A stretch of DNA of 64,000 nucleotides from NCBI GenBank assembly GCA_036345935.2, contig JADWOT020001132.1, forward strand, positions 62,001 to 126,000. Direction: 5' to 3'. This DNA comes from Taenia hydatigena (taxonomy: Eukaryota; Platyhelminthes; Cestoda; Cyclophyllidea; Taeniidae). The notes under the pieces were generated by a model, which worked only from the letters and a program-made list of their open reading frames with translations, had not been told where the DNA came from and did not search any database. Shown here one piece after another: positions 42,560-55,844 of this stretch (positions within the stretch are counted from its first letter, which is position 1; every line of letters starts with the position of its first letter). The position numbers and the translations under genes are program-made.

Positions 42560-45500
42560 TTTAATTAAACCATCGGGTGGCTTCTTTCTTCTACGATTAC
42601 GTAGGTTTTGTCCTCGTAACCGACCGGCGGAGCACCTCTGTAAGGTCGGATTTTACTGTGATGGACGGTTATTGGCTGGGTACGGAGTTCTGCATTGCGG
42701 ATGAGGTAGTTCGTGGGAGACAGGACTTTTACTACGCGGAAGGGGTCTTTACTCCAAGGGTGGTGAATTTTGCGATATATTCCAGGCGGAGGAACCGGAC
42801 GATATATTTGGACGAGATCTCCTTCGTGGTAGACGGTGAGTCGACTGTGCTTGTCGTAGTATTGCTTTTATCTGGCATGATATCTTTGCAGGTGTCGGCG
42901 GGCAAGATTAAACGCCTTCCTTATTCCTTCTTTGAGACGTAGTACGTACTCCGGGGCGTTGTCAGTAGCGGCTTCCTTACTCGGTAGGAACACATCGGAG
43001 GGAACTCTCATTTCGCGGCCTGTGAGCATCTTGAACGGAGAGACACCGGTTGATGTATGGACCGTATCCCTATAGGCGAGAAGAGCGCGTCCGAGGTTTA
43101 AATCCCAATCTTCCGATCGTGCCTCCTTCGTGAAAGCCTTTAGTAGTCCTATCAGGGTTCGGTTAGTTCCAAGGGATCCCCATAGTTCAACGAGGAGTCG
43201 GTTTTCCAAACTAGGGCCTTGGTCGCTATGGCCTGATTCAGGCACTCCGTGCTGACAGATCCAACGATCGAAAATGGTTGACGCGACTGTCTCGGCGTCT
43301 TGCGACTATATGAATTCGTGAAGTAGTCAATCATAAATAGAACATATCGGCTTCTCCTCTTGGTAAGTTGTAGAGGACCCATGATGTCGATACCCACTCG
43401 TTCGTTCGCAAATCCTGTGGGCATAGGCTGCAGGGGTGCAACTGCTGTGGACTGAGGGTTCTTGAACCTGCTGCAAGTAATGCAGGTTTGGCAGAAGTCG
43501 TGCACGTCTGGGGAGAGGGAGGGCTACCAGTATCGCTTCACCGAGGCCTCCACCATCTTTTACTCGCCTACGGGATCCAACTGTTCGTGCAACTCTTGAA
43601 GGGCTGTTTGTATTAGGAAACCTGGAACAGCCAACGCTTGGGAGACGTGACGTCTTCTTGGTACCACAAGACCTCATCTTCCAGGGAGAGTTTGGACCAT
43701 TGTTGCTATATCTGCCCGGCTGCCTTGGTGGACGATTTCGTCTCTTTCGCAGTGGGCTTGGACGAAGATACCAGGAACCTGTCGTATACCAGGGACGTGT
43801 CGGGATCTGTACTTTGTGTGTCTCTCCATTGATGTTCAGTCGGTTCGCTTAAAAACATGGTTCTCACTACGCTGCCATGCCTTCCCACTGAGAGAGGTCT
43901 GCGGGATAATGCGTTCGCGTTGCTATGCGAGTCCCCTTTTCTGTACAGCACAGTGAGGTCATATTTTTGCAGTCCCTCATACCAGCGTACAACCGAACGG
44001 TCGATCTCCTTCATTGTTTTCAACGAGGTCAGCGCCTGATGGTCTGTTCTCACTATGACCTGTCTCGCTATCGGGTAGTGCTTGAAGTGTCGCACCATTG
44101 TGTAAATGGCGAAAAGTTCATGTTCTGTTGCACTCTTCTGTCTCATTTTTTTTGTCTAGTCTGACACTAGCGTAGGCGATGACGTGTTCCCTGCCTTCTT
44201 TGTCTCGCTGCGAAAGTGTCTGTCTAGTACAAAGGGTGGTGCGTCGATCTCGAAGTTTGGTAAAGCCGGAATCGGAGCGGGACAGAGCATTCGCTTTGGT
44301 TACTTCAAGGTTTCATTATGTTCGTTCTCACACCTGAAATTCTTTTTCGCCTACTTCTCCGTTAGTTTGTGTAGAGGACTAGCGGTCTTGGCGAAGCCTT
44401 TGACGAAACGCCTATAGTAGTTTGCCAAACCGAAGAAGCTGCGGAGTTCTGCCTGATTAGTTGGTGTTGGCCAGGATCTCATTTGTTTTGTGCGATATTC
44501 AGTGACTTCCATCCCATCTGACAAGGCTGTGTGCCCCAAGAAGGTGACTGATCGACGAAGAAACTGACACTCCTTTGGATTCAGGGTCAAATCTGCATCC
44601 TGCGGACAGTTCAGGACTAGTTTAAGATTGGCGATATGCTCGCGGATGTCTAACAAAAACAAGGTTGTCATTGGGAAGATTTTGCAATGTTTCGGAAAAA
44701 GCCCGATCACTGCTGTCTGCATCAGGCGCTGGAAAGTGGCTGCCACTTCTACTTGCCAGTATCCGGATTTTAGGTCTATTGTGGAGAACCACTTTAATCC
44801 ATGCAGGGCAATCAAGGAGTCGTTGATATGAGGTAAGGGAAAGGCGTCCTTCTTAGTTACGGCATCAAGCTTTCTGTAATCGATACACAGCCTTTGGCTA
44901 CCGTCAATTCTTTACAAGTGCGATTGGGGAAGCCCATGGTGACTTGGATGGTTTTATGGCTTCATCCTTGATCATCTCTTCCACCAGATGGTTTACTTCG
45001 CCCAGGAGGAGCGGCAGTATACGTCTGGGTGGTTGCCGAATGGGCCCAGCTTCGTCGGTGTCAATAGTATGTTTGACTATATTTGTTCGTCCGAGTTGCC
45101 ATGAGAACATGCTCGGATACTTGCTAAGCAACGAGCGCAGGTCCTTTCTCTCGCTACCGGTGATCTGTGTCAACTGGGAGCACAGCTCATCTAAGTTGTT
45201 GATGGGAATGCCCGTAGCCCCAAAAAGAGCGCTTTTGACTTCGTCTGCGTCCTATTTCGGAGGGATCTGATTGGGCTTGTTTTTTTTATGCTGCTGGGCC
45301 ACGAATGTCCCTTCTGCAAAATTCAGAACCGCCTTGGTGTTACAAAGGAAGCCAACGCCGAGTACCGCGTCCCAAACTAACTCGGGGCACACAACAAATT
45401 AGACCGTCCAGATTTCTTATCCAGTGACACTTTTGGCAACGTCTAGCCTTTTAACTTCATCTTTCTCCCTTCTGCCAAGAGAAGTTTTGCAGAGGGGGCA

Positions 45501-46278
45501 CCAGTGTGAAACTTGGTGCGGAGATCTGGGAACGCTTGGGATTCACTAATGCCTTGGCTGCGCCTGAGTCAAGGGGGAAACTGCAGAAGTGTCCCTCTAG
45601 CTTGGCAGTGACTTGCATGAATGGGATCGAACCATGGGAGGGTAGGTAGAATAAGAAATAGTGCAGCTCACCTGCTTTTGAGATAATGCGTGACGGAGTC
45701 CAACGTGGACGTGTAGAATTCGGACGGCAGTTGGACATATGGAACGGCGAAGTCAGGAGAAGTTCCTGGCGCTTCCTGGTCGCTGCCTCGACCAACTGGC
45801 TGAGACCGTTGGTTTTCATGGCCTGGAGCTTTGCTGCGTTGGACGGTGGTCGGACCCTGGCTTTGAATTGAACAGCCACCCAACTTTTTACCTTGTTAGG
45901 TAGGCAGCCTCTGAAAGGCCGTTTGGCGAGGATTTGCGGGACATCCGCGTACTCCTCGTCGTATTCGCCTGGTTTTTGATCGCGGTAAAAGAAGTCCTTA
46001 GCTAGCGGCTCCTTTTTCTGGCCGATACCGAGTTGAGCCAGTATCTCACAGCACTGGTCAGGATCGGAGTCAGGTGAGACCCCGGCATCAAGCACTGCTG
46101 AGAAAAGCTCCTGCAGAAGAGCGTGCAGGATCAGCGGAATTCTCTGCCTCTGGGGGTATGAGTGGATGTTAAACCTCACGGTCTCCACCCGATCTCCGAA
46201 ATCCATTCCTTCTTTGAAATGGGGAAGAGGGTTCCTCCTCTTCCTTCTTATTGCTCTTGTCAGTAGAAGTCTGAACAC
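42560..46278 (-). pseudogene. gag-pol remnant of the minus-strand gypsy element
   Basis: Recognisable pieces in order on the minus strand are Gag plus protease with LDSGAA (46,278-45,457), the RT start (45,173-44,904), and an RT palm piece (44,815-44,351). RNase H follows (44,146-43,706), then integrase zinc domain and core (43,677-42,868) and the C-terminal domain to about 42,560. Compared with the full element, about 29 residues are missing after GYWQVEV in RT, including the conserved PFGL region. About 19 residues are missing in the integrase, including the catalytic Glu. Frameshifts separate the pieces, so no functional product is expected. Confidence 0.9.
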
Positions 46279-46460
46279 GCTTCGACATCTTTATTATGGA
46301 TGAGAGAGAGAGAGAAAGAGAGTACAGCGAGACCTTGCAAGAGAGTTCAGGACGGGGATAAGTCACGCTCCTGGTAATCACCACGCCGCTCCGCTACCAT
46401 GTTCAAATTGTTCCTTCGCCTCTAGCCTACAATGCACACTTAAAGAACATAAGCATTACA
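46226..46460 (-). repeat. 5' LTR of the minus-strand element, inner end deleted
   Basis: On the minus strand it starts TGTAATGCTTATG and stops at AACCCTCT, where it is joined directly to gag (TCCCCATTTC). The last LTR bases and the primer-binding site are missing. A (CT)n run near the middle is longer than in the 3' LTR. Confidence 0.88.
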
Positions 46461-48240
46461 ATGTTTGCCTGATAGTGGTGGAAGTGGGGAATGTTCATGT
46501 GCTGGCAGTGTGTGGAGGCAACAACACCGCATCTTTTGACGGAGTAGAAGCATCAAACTCACATTTCACTTGAAATTTCTTTAAAGACATTAATGCAATC
46601 TTTCACATTTAACAGGCTCTGCACGGTCAGTGGAAACTAATCCCACATTTTCGTAGCAAAAAGAAATATTCATTGACTCCGTTCGTCTCCATGTCTAAGC
46701 GAGAATGGATGCTAGTGTGTCATGCATGTTATGTTATCTCTTGACGACATCCCGTCGACCATCATCCCGTTAAACAGGGACAGCAGATTGATTTCGAAAA
46801 GGAAGAAGTTGTATCGGCAATAGGTGTCATAACTTGCAATTACGCGAATGGATGCTAAATCAGCAGATTGGACGAGAATATCCTTTAAGACTTGTATATT
46901 TGCCCTTGAGAAGGCACCCCACCAAAGGAAAAAGAGTTTAGTGGTGTACTGAACGGAATGATCCGGTGAGATAGAGTTTGTGGTACGAAAGTCAGTTTAT
47001 TGAATGCCTTTTTTCGTCACCTGTTTGTGTAACAACAGTCCATTGCACTCATTATCTTCGTCCAATATGTTGGTCTGCTGGCCTTTCAACTGCCTCGCTG
47101 ACATTGTACTGATAGTTCCCTCCACTTGTTGACAGTGGTCTTTGAATAAAGTAAGGCCGCTAATTTAACAGTGCTGCACAATAAATTTATGGAATTACCC
47201 AACCAGATATAGGCTGGAACGCTTTTCTACAAGCCCAGGCATGCATCGGTGCTTGTCAGGACAAAAGTGAAGCGATGGATGTACCAGATATGAGAGTAAA
47301 GATGGGTAGATTCAAGGCCGACGAAAATCTAATTGGAAGATTTACTACCGTATCCATGCTATGGTAGAACTTTAGAAATATCATTCCACAAATAAATGAA
47401 TGGCTTCGCATCGTAGTGTAAGCTGAAGACATGCAACTTTAGACTGCGTGCTTCTAGCACTTTGAAAATTCTCTACAAACAAAATGGATTAGGATTTCTA
47501 GGAATGAGTTAATGCTGGCTTTTAATGCTTTGCTGTAGGGAAGATTTGTTCCACATGACCAGGATGGCAATTCCCTTGAGAATACCATGTTATAAATACG
47601 GAAGTTGAATAATGGCGTGCTTATCGCCTCATTTACAAGTGGTTTGACATGAGTGAAAGGAAGGAGGGAGGAGAGGTTCAACCACTTGACCTCACTCACC
47701 AAAGACAGCACTTTTCTGATAAAACTGTAAATTCATCATGATTAAGTAGTATTTAGCACAAACAACGATTCACCACCTCTGCTATTATTATGGCATCTTC
47801 TACGCCTTCCCTTTACACTCTACCCTACCACGCAGGCTTACTGACGCGTCAAGATAATTCTACTTTGTGTCCACACAGTTTTGCAATTTGCGCCATCCTC
47901 CATCAAGGTCATCTTCATTGAATGACTGATCAATATTTCAATTTGATCCATCAATATGGCAATCAATACACTGCACAATGTAAGCTACTCGCACTTCTAG
48001 AAACGTCGACTTGGTGTGAAGTTATTGACCGATTCCCCACTCGTCCTTGCCACACCGCCAGTAATGCCTCCGACATTACCATTTTGCAGAAGGCGACCTG
48101 CTCGCACCGACTCACTCACCTTATCACTTGCAACAATTGTGTCGCATACGCGGCTTGAGCAATTAAATGCGACGAAGTGAGTTGGTGGGCGCGTGCTGAA
48201 TTGTTGGTAAATTGTAGGGGTCGACATTTGTTCTGAGGTG
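46461..48240. other. Unassigned stretch
   Basis: No gene or repeat related to the rest of the window is recognised. Short frames occur on both strands without motifs. Confidence 0.5.
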
Positions 48241-49600
48241 TTCTCCGGTCAGATGGCGACCAGCTAGATGCATTCGGTGTGTGAGGACCTCTTCCCAACC
48301 ACAAATGACTCTGCAAGTCTCGACGCCAAGGCAAGGATCTTAACTCTGTTTTGATTCGACACCGGTAAGAATGAGAACTGTATTTTGTTGCCTCTTATAG
48401 CTGTTTTGAGGTATTCTTAAGTCATTCGGTGACCACAGAGGTGCACTCGACGATTGTTGTCCCCTCGTAAATGACGAAATAAAGGCATTTTATAAGCAAG
48501 CACCGCTTGATAAAAGCGAGGTAGCCTGTGTTATCGTGGCACCGACGCGCCCCTCCCATTAAATTCGCTTCACTGTTTTTATTGTTGGAAAATGGAACTG
48601 CTACACCAGTCGTTTCCTGCGTTTGATGGGATGAGCTCTCGAGAGAGATTGTGACGAAATGAGAGCAGTTTATGTGTGAGCAACCTTTGGTAAGAGCGCG
48701 GTAGTGGTGAGAATTTTTCAAGGTAGATTGTGACGTAAAGTGTGCTTTCATGCATTGAGACCTCATGTTTCAGCGCCGTAGCTGGTGCTGTCTCGGTTGC
48801 AATGCGACACTTCTTTTAAATCGGTTTAATGTTTTGTTAAGGTGGAAACTGCTCAGCCAGTTTCTTTCTGTTTTGTTCTGCGGAGCTCTCTTGTCAGATC
48901 GCGACGACCTGGACGCACATTTTGTATGGTCACCTCATGCTAACAGCAGGGTAGGTGCTGTTATCGCGGTAGCAACGCTTCGTTCCTTTTATGTCCGTTA
49001 CGAAATCTTAATGTTGAGAAGGAGAACTGCTCAGGCTGCTGCCTTTTATTTTTTGCTCCGAGGAGGCCTCGTTTAAGATGGTGATGAAATGGACGCATTT
49101 TATAGATGGGCACTTGTCGGTAATAGGACGATACTTTGGGTTATCGTGGTACCAACGATAACCTTCTTAAATTTATAATTTACAAATGGGGAACTGTTTG
49201 CATGGTTGCCTCCTGTTTAGTTATTAGGAGTTCCTGAGTAAGTTGGTGACGGAATTGATGCATTCGCTACATGCGCAGCCCGTCTCAATAGCGCAGTGAC
49301 AGTGTCATCGTGTCCTTCTAGTCCCCTTCGGGTTTTCATTAATAAAGAGGAGAGCTGATGAATTGGTTGCCTCCTGTTTTTGCTGTGCGAATTTCTCGAG
49401 GCAAACTGTGACAAAATGGGTGCATTCTCTACATGTGTGCCTCGTGTAAATAGCGCTGTGGCCTGCTATTCCGCGTCTCCAACACAGCACTTTTTCATAA
49501 ATCGGTGCTGAATGAGTCGATATTGGTTTCAAATCACCAACTGGCGCTTCCTGGTCAACAGTTTGCATCAACCACGTGTAATCATTTTGTATATATTTGC
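48240..49600 (-). repeat. Diverged 181-bp satellite block (minus orientation)
   Basis: About seven degenerate monomers match the reverse complement of the 31.6-32.9 kb array. Markers include repeated GTTATCGTGG(C/T)ACCAACG-like and GTGTGAG-like segments and runs such as TTTTTATTGTTGGAAAATGG. On the minus strand the block lies immediately downstream of the gene remnant at 49,640-49,948. Confidence 0.75.
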
Positions 49601-49639
49601 TTTTTAGGCAAGGGAACCTGCAATAGCCTTTGGATCTTA

Positions 49640-49948
49640 TCAGTAGGAATGAGAATTATTCAACTTGTTTTGTCCCATCGGTGTTTTGAGTTGATTTATA
49701 CTCCACGAGAGACCATCTGGGTGTGCTCGATGATTGTTGTGCCCTTGTAATTGCCATCGAGGTGCGTGATGGCTGGGGATCGCACAGCATTTGTACTGTG
49801 AAACATCGCCCTGTATGACGGGCTTCTTTGCCGTGCGTCCGCACAGACAGCATGTGTTGTTGAAGATGCGGGCGATGAATCGCCTCAACCTGCTGCTAAT
49901 CCTTCTTCCGCACCCCATGAGCGGATGCCTCAACCAAAGTAGTTGCAT
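49640..49948 (-). pseudogene. Terminal-exon paralogue with frameshift
   Basis: The minus strand encodes CGRRISSRLRRFIARIF, then CCLCGRTAKKPVIQGD, closely matching exon 9 of the 27.9-30.65 kb gene (GRRIRTRLRRYIVRVF, CCLCGRTEKRPVIHGD). After this the match continues in another frame (MLCDPQPSR, then SSSTPRWSL), so a deletion of tens of bases has shifted the frame. No clear splice acceptor precedes it. It adjoins satellite on its 3' side, as the intact gene does. Confidence 0.75.
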
Positions 49949-50459
49949 GACCCACCCTGATCCCTCAAATCTAACCGTTCCTATCGCATATCAACGCTAT
50001 GGGGCGCCTCAGAAAAAACTCTCACCTCCTCTATCCAAATTTTCTTCATGACGGTTGAAAGGATACCCTATCCACGACAATTCAGCTCAATTACTCGCAC
50101 GACCTAAAGTTGCGCCTGGAGTAGGAGAATGGTTATCTTTGTCAACAAAACCAACTATCGCAGCTATCAGGCCATGCTCACGACCATGAAGCACCGAAAG
50201 CTTTGTTCGCCTCCAACTCATCGCATAATTAGCAGATGGTTAGTCTCAACAACCTCATATTGTGCCTCTTTACTTAATATAACCTGGGGCATTGTTCGTC
50301 ATCCCACATTTATGTTATTTGCAACCCAAGGACCCATTCGATTTGCCAGTCCAAAGGAATGACCAAGCAATTTTTTTTAGTAAAGTTAAATCCTTAATGA
50401 ACCTTGCTGCTTTCCTCACACCTTGTGAGAGTTGATTAGCATTGCCGTAATTTCAATGT

Positions 50460-52850
50460 CATTACATCTGGTATCCACTGTAAATCACATGGAAAGGTAA
50501 AATTATGATTAGCCTATTCGAGAGTGCTACTAAAAATAAGGTTGAATTCCTTCCATTAGGTCAACTGCTTCCCATTTAACTCAGTCAGGTGGCTAGATCA
50601 GTAGGTAAGGAAATCAGTTTGGGGGTAGATAGAAGAAAGAGGGGAAGAAATGCAGAATGTTGCACCGCAGCACTGTACAGAGTCATCTTTCGGTGTCCAT
50701 GTCGAATCCCCTTTTCTCCTTTCTCACCCTCTCTCATTCCATGCTCTCGGCTTCTCATCCCTTTGTCCCTATCTCACTCATTCCTCTGTCTCTTTCAGAT
50801 GTAAAATCATGCTGCTTCGCAATGCAGCGCAATAAGTCTGCAAAGCATGTGTCTAGAAACATAAGAAACACGCCATCGTTACGGCGATAGTCATTTTAGT
50901 TGTGAGTCAACGATGTCCCCAATCAATTTCTGCCCTGCAGCACACTTGTCCTGCCATGCTCACTTTCGATGTCTCTTGTATTCTTTTACATTCGCCAAAT
51001 AAGTGACAGCACCAAGAGACCTATTGAGGTAAAAATGGCTTGCTCAATATTCATGCCCCACCGCAGGAACACTGTAGCACGGCTTGGCTAGATTTGACTG
51101 GATCGCACTCTGTCGGAACAGAACAGACTGGTCACTTAGACTGGATTATGACAGGCCTGCATAAAATAGGAAAGAAGATAGACAGGGTCACCAGCCAGAT
51201 CTGTCGTGCATGCCTCATCCCTTGAGGCGCCTTATGCGCTATCACCGAAGTCAATCCTCACAACACCCCAATTTGACCCGCCTAATTCACCGACACAAGT
51301 CCATGCCATGTAAAACGAGGTCTTCTTCTCTTCTGTCTTGCAGACACTAGGGATCAAGTTACTCAAACTATGAGCAGGCCTAGCAATGTCTTCAGAATGG
51401 AGGGGTAGGAGCTCTCTTCTCTACGTCCCACAACAACGCGCCTTTGGTGAGTCCCATTTTTGTCTCCCACTACGATGCTCTGTATGCCTCCAAGTATTGG
51501 GCCTTGCAAGTTGCTTTATGCATCCAACTCAATCGGAACAGAGGAGTTGGTACTTATTGCGTTTCATTAGCTAACTTTCATTTGTCTAATTTTTAGACAA
51601 AATAAAATATCGCACCTTTGCCTTCCCTACACTTTTCTCGCCTTTTCCCCCATCGAACTTGACCTCAATTCGCCTCAGTCTCCTCCTTTCCTTCTTCTAC
51701 CTCATCTTCTGCCAGCGCCCTCTTTGTAAGCTCTCCATTTGCCTTCTATTTTCACTCCTGATTTGTGACACGACTCGATAGTGCCAAGTTTCATAGCCTA
51801 CATCAGAATGGCATGGTCTATACTGTAACTGATACAATCACGCATTGCTCAAGACCCAATCTTGTTTTAGCATAGTCTAGCCTGGATTTCCATTCCTATC
51901 TTTCTTTCTGTCGCAGTATATGCTCCACACCACTTTGCCTCAATTTCGTCTCCTGCTTCTACTCCTCCTCCATTTACCCCCTCGAGAGCGAAGATGAGCG
52001 CGTTGCTCTTACTTCTCACCTCGTAATTTATAGACTCGCCCAACTCCTACCTTATCATCTCACTATCTAATTCTTTTCTTTTCTCCATAGAGGATTCATC
52101 TACCTGACGCTCTGCATTAACGGGTAAGAATATGCGCTTTCCGCCCCCGACAGACCACCTGCTCCTTTTCTGCTATGTATCTGTGCCTGCCTGTTTGTCA
52201 GTTTGCCTCAGTTTGTGTGTGCCATTGCTCGCATTTATTTACTTCCTTTTACAGAGTCGCCTCCATCAGTTTCTTACGAAAACATGCATGAACGTCTGTG
52301 TGTGCATGTGTATGTGGGTGCGAAGACACATTCATCTCATCCTCTCCTCATAACTTGTCCTTCTAACCGACCACTTCGACAGTTTTATTAGGGGTGATGT
52401 ACAATTTAAACTCCACCTTCCACTAACACTCCATCGCTCACACACCCACGTGCCAACCAAGTCACTCCGCTATATTTAATCACTTTTTACTTCCTGCGGC
52501 TCCTCTACTTCCTTTTTTATTTCTGATTGAATTTTGCAGATCGTTTGGAGCTGGCAGAAGGTTTTACAACAGGTTGAGGCGATTTTTCGCCCGCATCGTC
52601 AATTATTCATGCTGCCAGTCTGGACGCGCTGCAAAGAAGTCCATTAAACAGGGCGACGTGTCACAAACCACAAGTTACTAATTAGACGGCGGAATTGCTA
52701 AAAGACTACTGCGCGATCCCCAATGGATAATCGTCAGCACCTCCCACCTATCGAATTGGCTCAGCGACACAGCTCAGCCATCACGGAGCTCGGTGGCAGT
52801 TGCAAAAGGACAGCGATCATCGAGTACGCCCCAACGGTCTCTCACTGAAT
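50460..52850 (+). pseudogene. Decayed copy of the nine-exon gene
   Basis: This is collinear with 28,180-30,650, introns included. Every exon I could align is damaged. The exon at 50,821 shifts into TAG near its end. The exon at 51,351 has TAG after RMEG. The exon at about 51,600 is frameshifted. The 33-nt exon at 52,091 has TGA where the intact gene has Trp. The next small exon has lost its GT donor (CAGG to CATG). The terminal exon's CAG acceptor has become CTG and it carries TAA and TAG after TTSY. The remaining text still aligns (RRFYNRLRRFFARI, then STPQRSLTE). Confidence 0.85.
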
Positions 52851-52859
52851 AAAGATCAA

Positions 52860-53239
52860 CCAAAAACATTAATGGAACTTCACAAGCCAAATGACTTTTG
52901 TCCTTAATGACGCAAAATCTAAATGGTAAAGAGGATTTTCGCCTCGCCATGAAAATATTGCAGATTCCCTCAGCGAAAAAACAAATCTGAACAAAATGAA
53001 TGCAGAGAGTGGACAACTATCCAATTGTGAAGAGCCATCGGGAGGAGCGAAAGTAAGGAGAAGTTCTTATTATTAAAACGCTATTCAACGGTTATTTAAG
53101 AAGCGCAACGTTGTATTTTTGGTAATTTTATGTCACAAACCAATTAATATTAAAGTCTTCTCTGGGTTTTTAATGCTGACCAATAACTTTTGTGTACAAT
53201 TTTGATTTCTTTCTTGTTGTCTAAAGGTCGCATTAGTCG
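52860..53239. other. Sequence 3' of the pseudogene copy
   Basis: The first bases resemble the 3' flank of the intact gene (GATCAAC...AATGGAAC). After that nothing is recognised. No clear satellite monomer follows here, unlike at the other two gene tails. Confidence 0.45.
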
Positions 53240-53600
53240 AATGAAACATAAGGGTGTAGTGCCTACGTTTCTTTAAACGTATATTGTAGACAAAGGCCAG
53301 GAACACAGCTTGAATCCCTCGACACCAACACAGGCAATTCTACAACACTCTGCTAATACGCTGTCAATCCACCATTTTGTCTAAGACAAAAGGCAGAGGA
53401 TCTGGCACACAGTTGGCATGAATTCCAGCGGTGTTGCATGTGGATAATGGAGGAATTGGCAAGTTGTCTATAGTCAAACCCAACGCTATATCACCACTGT
53501 TTAAGGTTGCAATAAAAGTATTCAGCACAAAAACTTGCACGTTTGTTGTTTGTTCATCTCTCAGTCTCGTCTACGGTCACTTGAATGATAATTAGACATT
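53240..53600 (+). repeat. LTR-like dispersed repeat, copy b
   Basis: Matches 35,887-36,320 through landmarks such as TTCTACAACAC(A/T)CTGCTAATACGCT, GGCAGAGGATC and CACGTTTGTTGTTTGTTCA. It leads directly into a gypsy pol fragment. Confidence 0.65.
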
Positions 53601-54050
53601 CGTCGGGTGCAGCGCCGTGCTGAGGCGAATTAAGGTGAACTGTTCGCCACCTATACAATGGTTAAACACTTGAAACACTACCTGATAGCAAGACAGTTCG
53701 CAGTGAGAACAGATTATCAAGCGCTGACTTTGCTACAAGCAATGAAGGAGATGGACCGTTCAATTGCACACTGGTACGAGTAATTGCAGCGATATGACTT
53801 GACGGTTCGGTACAGTAAAGGGAATGCACATGGCAACGCGAACGCACTGTCCTGCAGACCCCTCTCAGTGGAAAGGGATGGCGGTATAGGGGCTGCAATA
53901 TTTATGAGCAAACTTACTAAGCGCGATTCAAGAAACACGCAGAGTATCAACCTTGACGCAGCCATAACATATGATGGGCTTCTAGTGCCTTATTTTAGGT
54001 CCACAGTCGGATAAACAAGCTCGTCCAGCAAGCCTCTAGTAAGTAAGTCG
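53600..54050 (+). mobile_element. Degraded gypsy pol fragment (RNase H to linker)
   Basis: The plus strand carries RNase H text (YTMVKHLKHYLIARQF-like, QALT) and the following SRRPLSVER-like linker, here CRPLSVERDGG, with a TAA replacing a Glu codon near 53,781. Homology fades by about 54,050. It follows the LTR-like repeat copy directly, so the two may be remains of one related element. Confidence 0.8.
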
Positions 54051-55844
54051 CAACCCCAGTTAGCCACTAGAAAAAGTTCGGTCGTGTTAAAGAAGTTGAG
54101 CTGGGATGGTTGAACCAATGTCCAGACATTGATTTAGAACGGATCTCTCAAAAATGGTATATGCAGCACCTTCTATAACACTGTTAGTTCCAAAGAGAAC
54201 TTCAAAGAAGCAACGAGGCAGGCAGCTCTATACATTAAGAATGTTGCCCAGACTTCTGATTGCTGAAATGACAACTTTTGCCCGCACCATAAGCCGCTGC
54301 GTGAACCGGAAGCCAGGTTAGACGGCGTTACTCTTTTGGTACCAAACCATACAAAATGACGCAGTAACAGGACAAAAGGGGCAAAGAAAAGACAAGGTTA
54401 AGCTGCATAACTCCATTGCATTTGCATTTTATCTTATTTGCTATTAAGAGGTTCAATCACTCGTGAAGAATGCCTATCCCATCCATCACTTTGAGGCGCG
54501 TTCGGAAGGGTGCCATTCACTGCATGCCAAAATAACCCACTTAGCACTAGAGGAAAGGCGGGTCTCCTTCCCTGAAACGCGATGGCAAAGAGCATCTTTC
54601 ACCTTACACCCAAATGACTCAGTGGAAATGGCCTCAAATACAAAGCCTTAACAAAATTATTTAATAAGCGATAAAGCGATGACATCTGAGATACATAGGC
54701 AAAATTAGACAACAGGGAGGACCAGAAATGCCTCCTTACGGAGCCTTCAGACACACACGGAAATGCCAAACGACTAATAAGACCAAGTCGCTTATCAATC
54801 ATTAGCCAACTAAAAAGGCAACTGTGTAGGAACTTTTGCCGAGGTGATTTGCAAAATCAAGAAAGCGCCAAGTCCATTTTATGGCACATCACCTTCGCTG
54901 CAACATTTCAGTCCACAATCCAAGCCCCTCTCAATAGTGCTTAAGCTTTGCACGATTCTTGCCTTTGTCACCAAAATACAAAGACGCAGCACCCAGTCAA
55001 TATTTCCCCAATGCTACTATCATCTTTGAACTATCTATGCCGTTGTGTTTTTTAGCCAATTTTCGACACCAATAACTAGGGCTAAGCAAAAAGAGCTTGA
55101 AGAAACATTACGAAAGGAATAGGAAGAACGAGGAGAGGAAGTATATTACTCTATCATGTCATGTCGCCCTCCCATTGAGCAAGTGATCCAGCAATGATTC
55201 ACTAACCTTTACTGCTTTCAAGAAGTCCCTTCCGAGCGCCTTCCAGCTACATCGAATTCTACCGGTCAGATAGATCTCAGACATCAGCTTCGTTGGTCTT
55301 CTCTAAGTCACCAAATCACCGCGAATAACTGCAACCACATTCTACCAAACACACACACACCCCAATACACATAAATCGTTGCCTCTTAAACATGGAGTGT
55401 CGAGTGTTTTACAACAGTGAAGTGACCAGTATGTAGATGATTGAGTGATAACTGGTAATAAAATGTTCATTTGCCTAGTGGTCGTGACAGCACAGGCCAT
55501 TTCCTATCATGGAATCAAAATTTTCATGAACTGCCAACCCGGGGTTGCATCGAAGCCGCAACCTTTTAGGCGTTCGTATTCACGCATATACTCGATGTCA
55601 TGAGACTACAGTTCTCCGCCTCATGGCGTGTTTGGCGAACACAATTTTTGCATGACATTCGTACGGGATTTTAAACACGATGTTTATTAGTTCTGATGAA
55701 TTTTAGAGAATAAACCTATCAATAATAGGTTTAAATATAGAACTTTTGTCATAGTTTTAGAAATTTTGCATGCGAAATCTATTGCCTTGTCCCTAATCTT
55801 CCTTCGGGTCACACTAGTCGAAATTGATATAATAGTTTATTACT
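54051..55844. other. Unassigned stretch
   Basis: No gene is recognised. A short (CA)n run occurs near 55,353. Frames are under 70 codons without motifs. Confidence 0.5.

Larger units (their letters stand above)
42282..46460 (-). mobile_element. Decayed gypsy element, minus strand
   Basis: The element has LTRs at both ends (3' LTR 42,282-42,508; 5' LTR 46,226-46,460). It is flanked by ATGCT (42,277-42,281) and ATGTT (46,461-46,465), a probable 5-bp target duplication with one change. It is the same family as the 11.1-15.5 kb element but a separate subfamily: its LTRs contain an AATAAA directly before the internal ATG and a GA-rich stretch. The polyprotein is broken in many places and the primer-binding site is gone. 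Confidence 0.92.
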
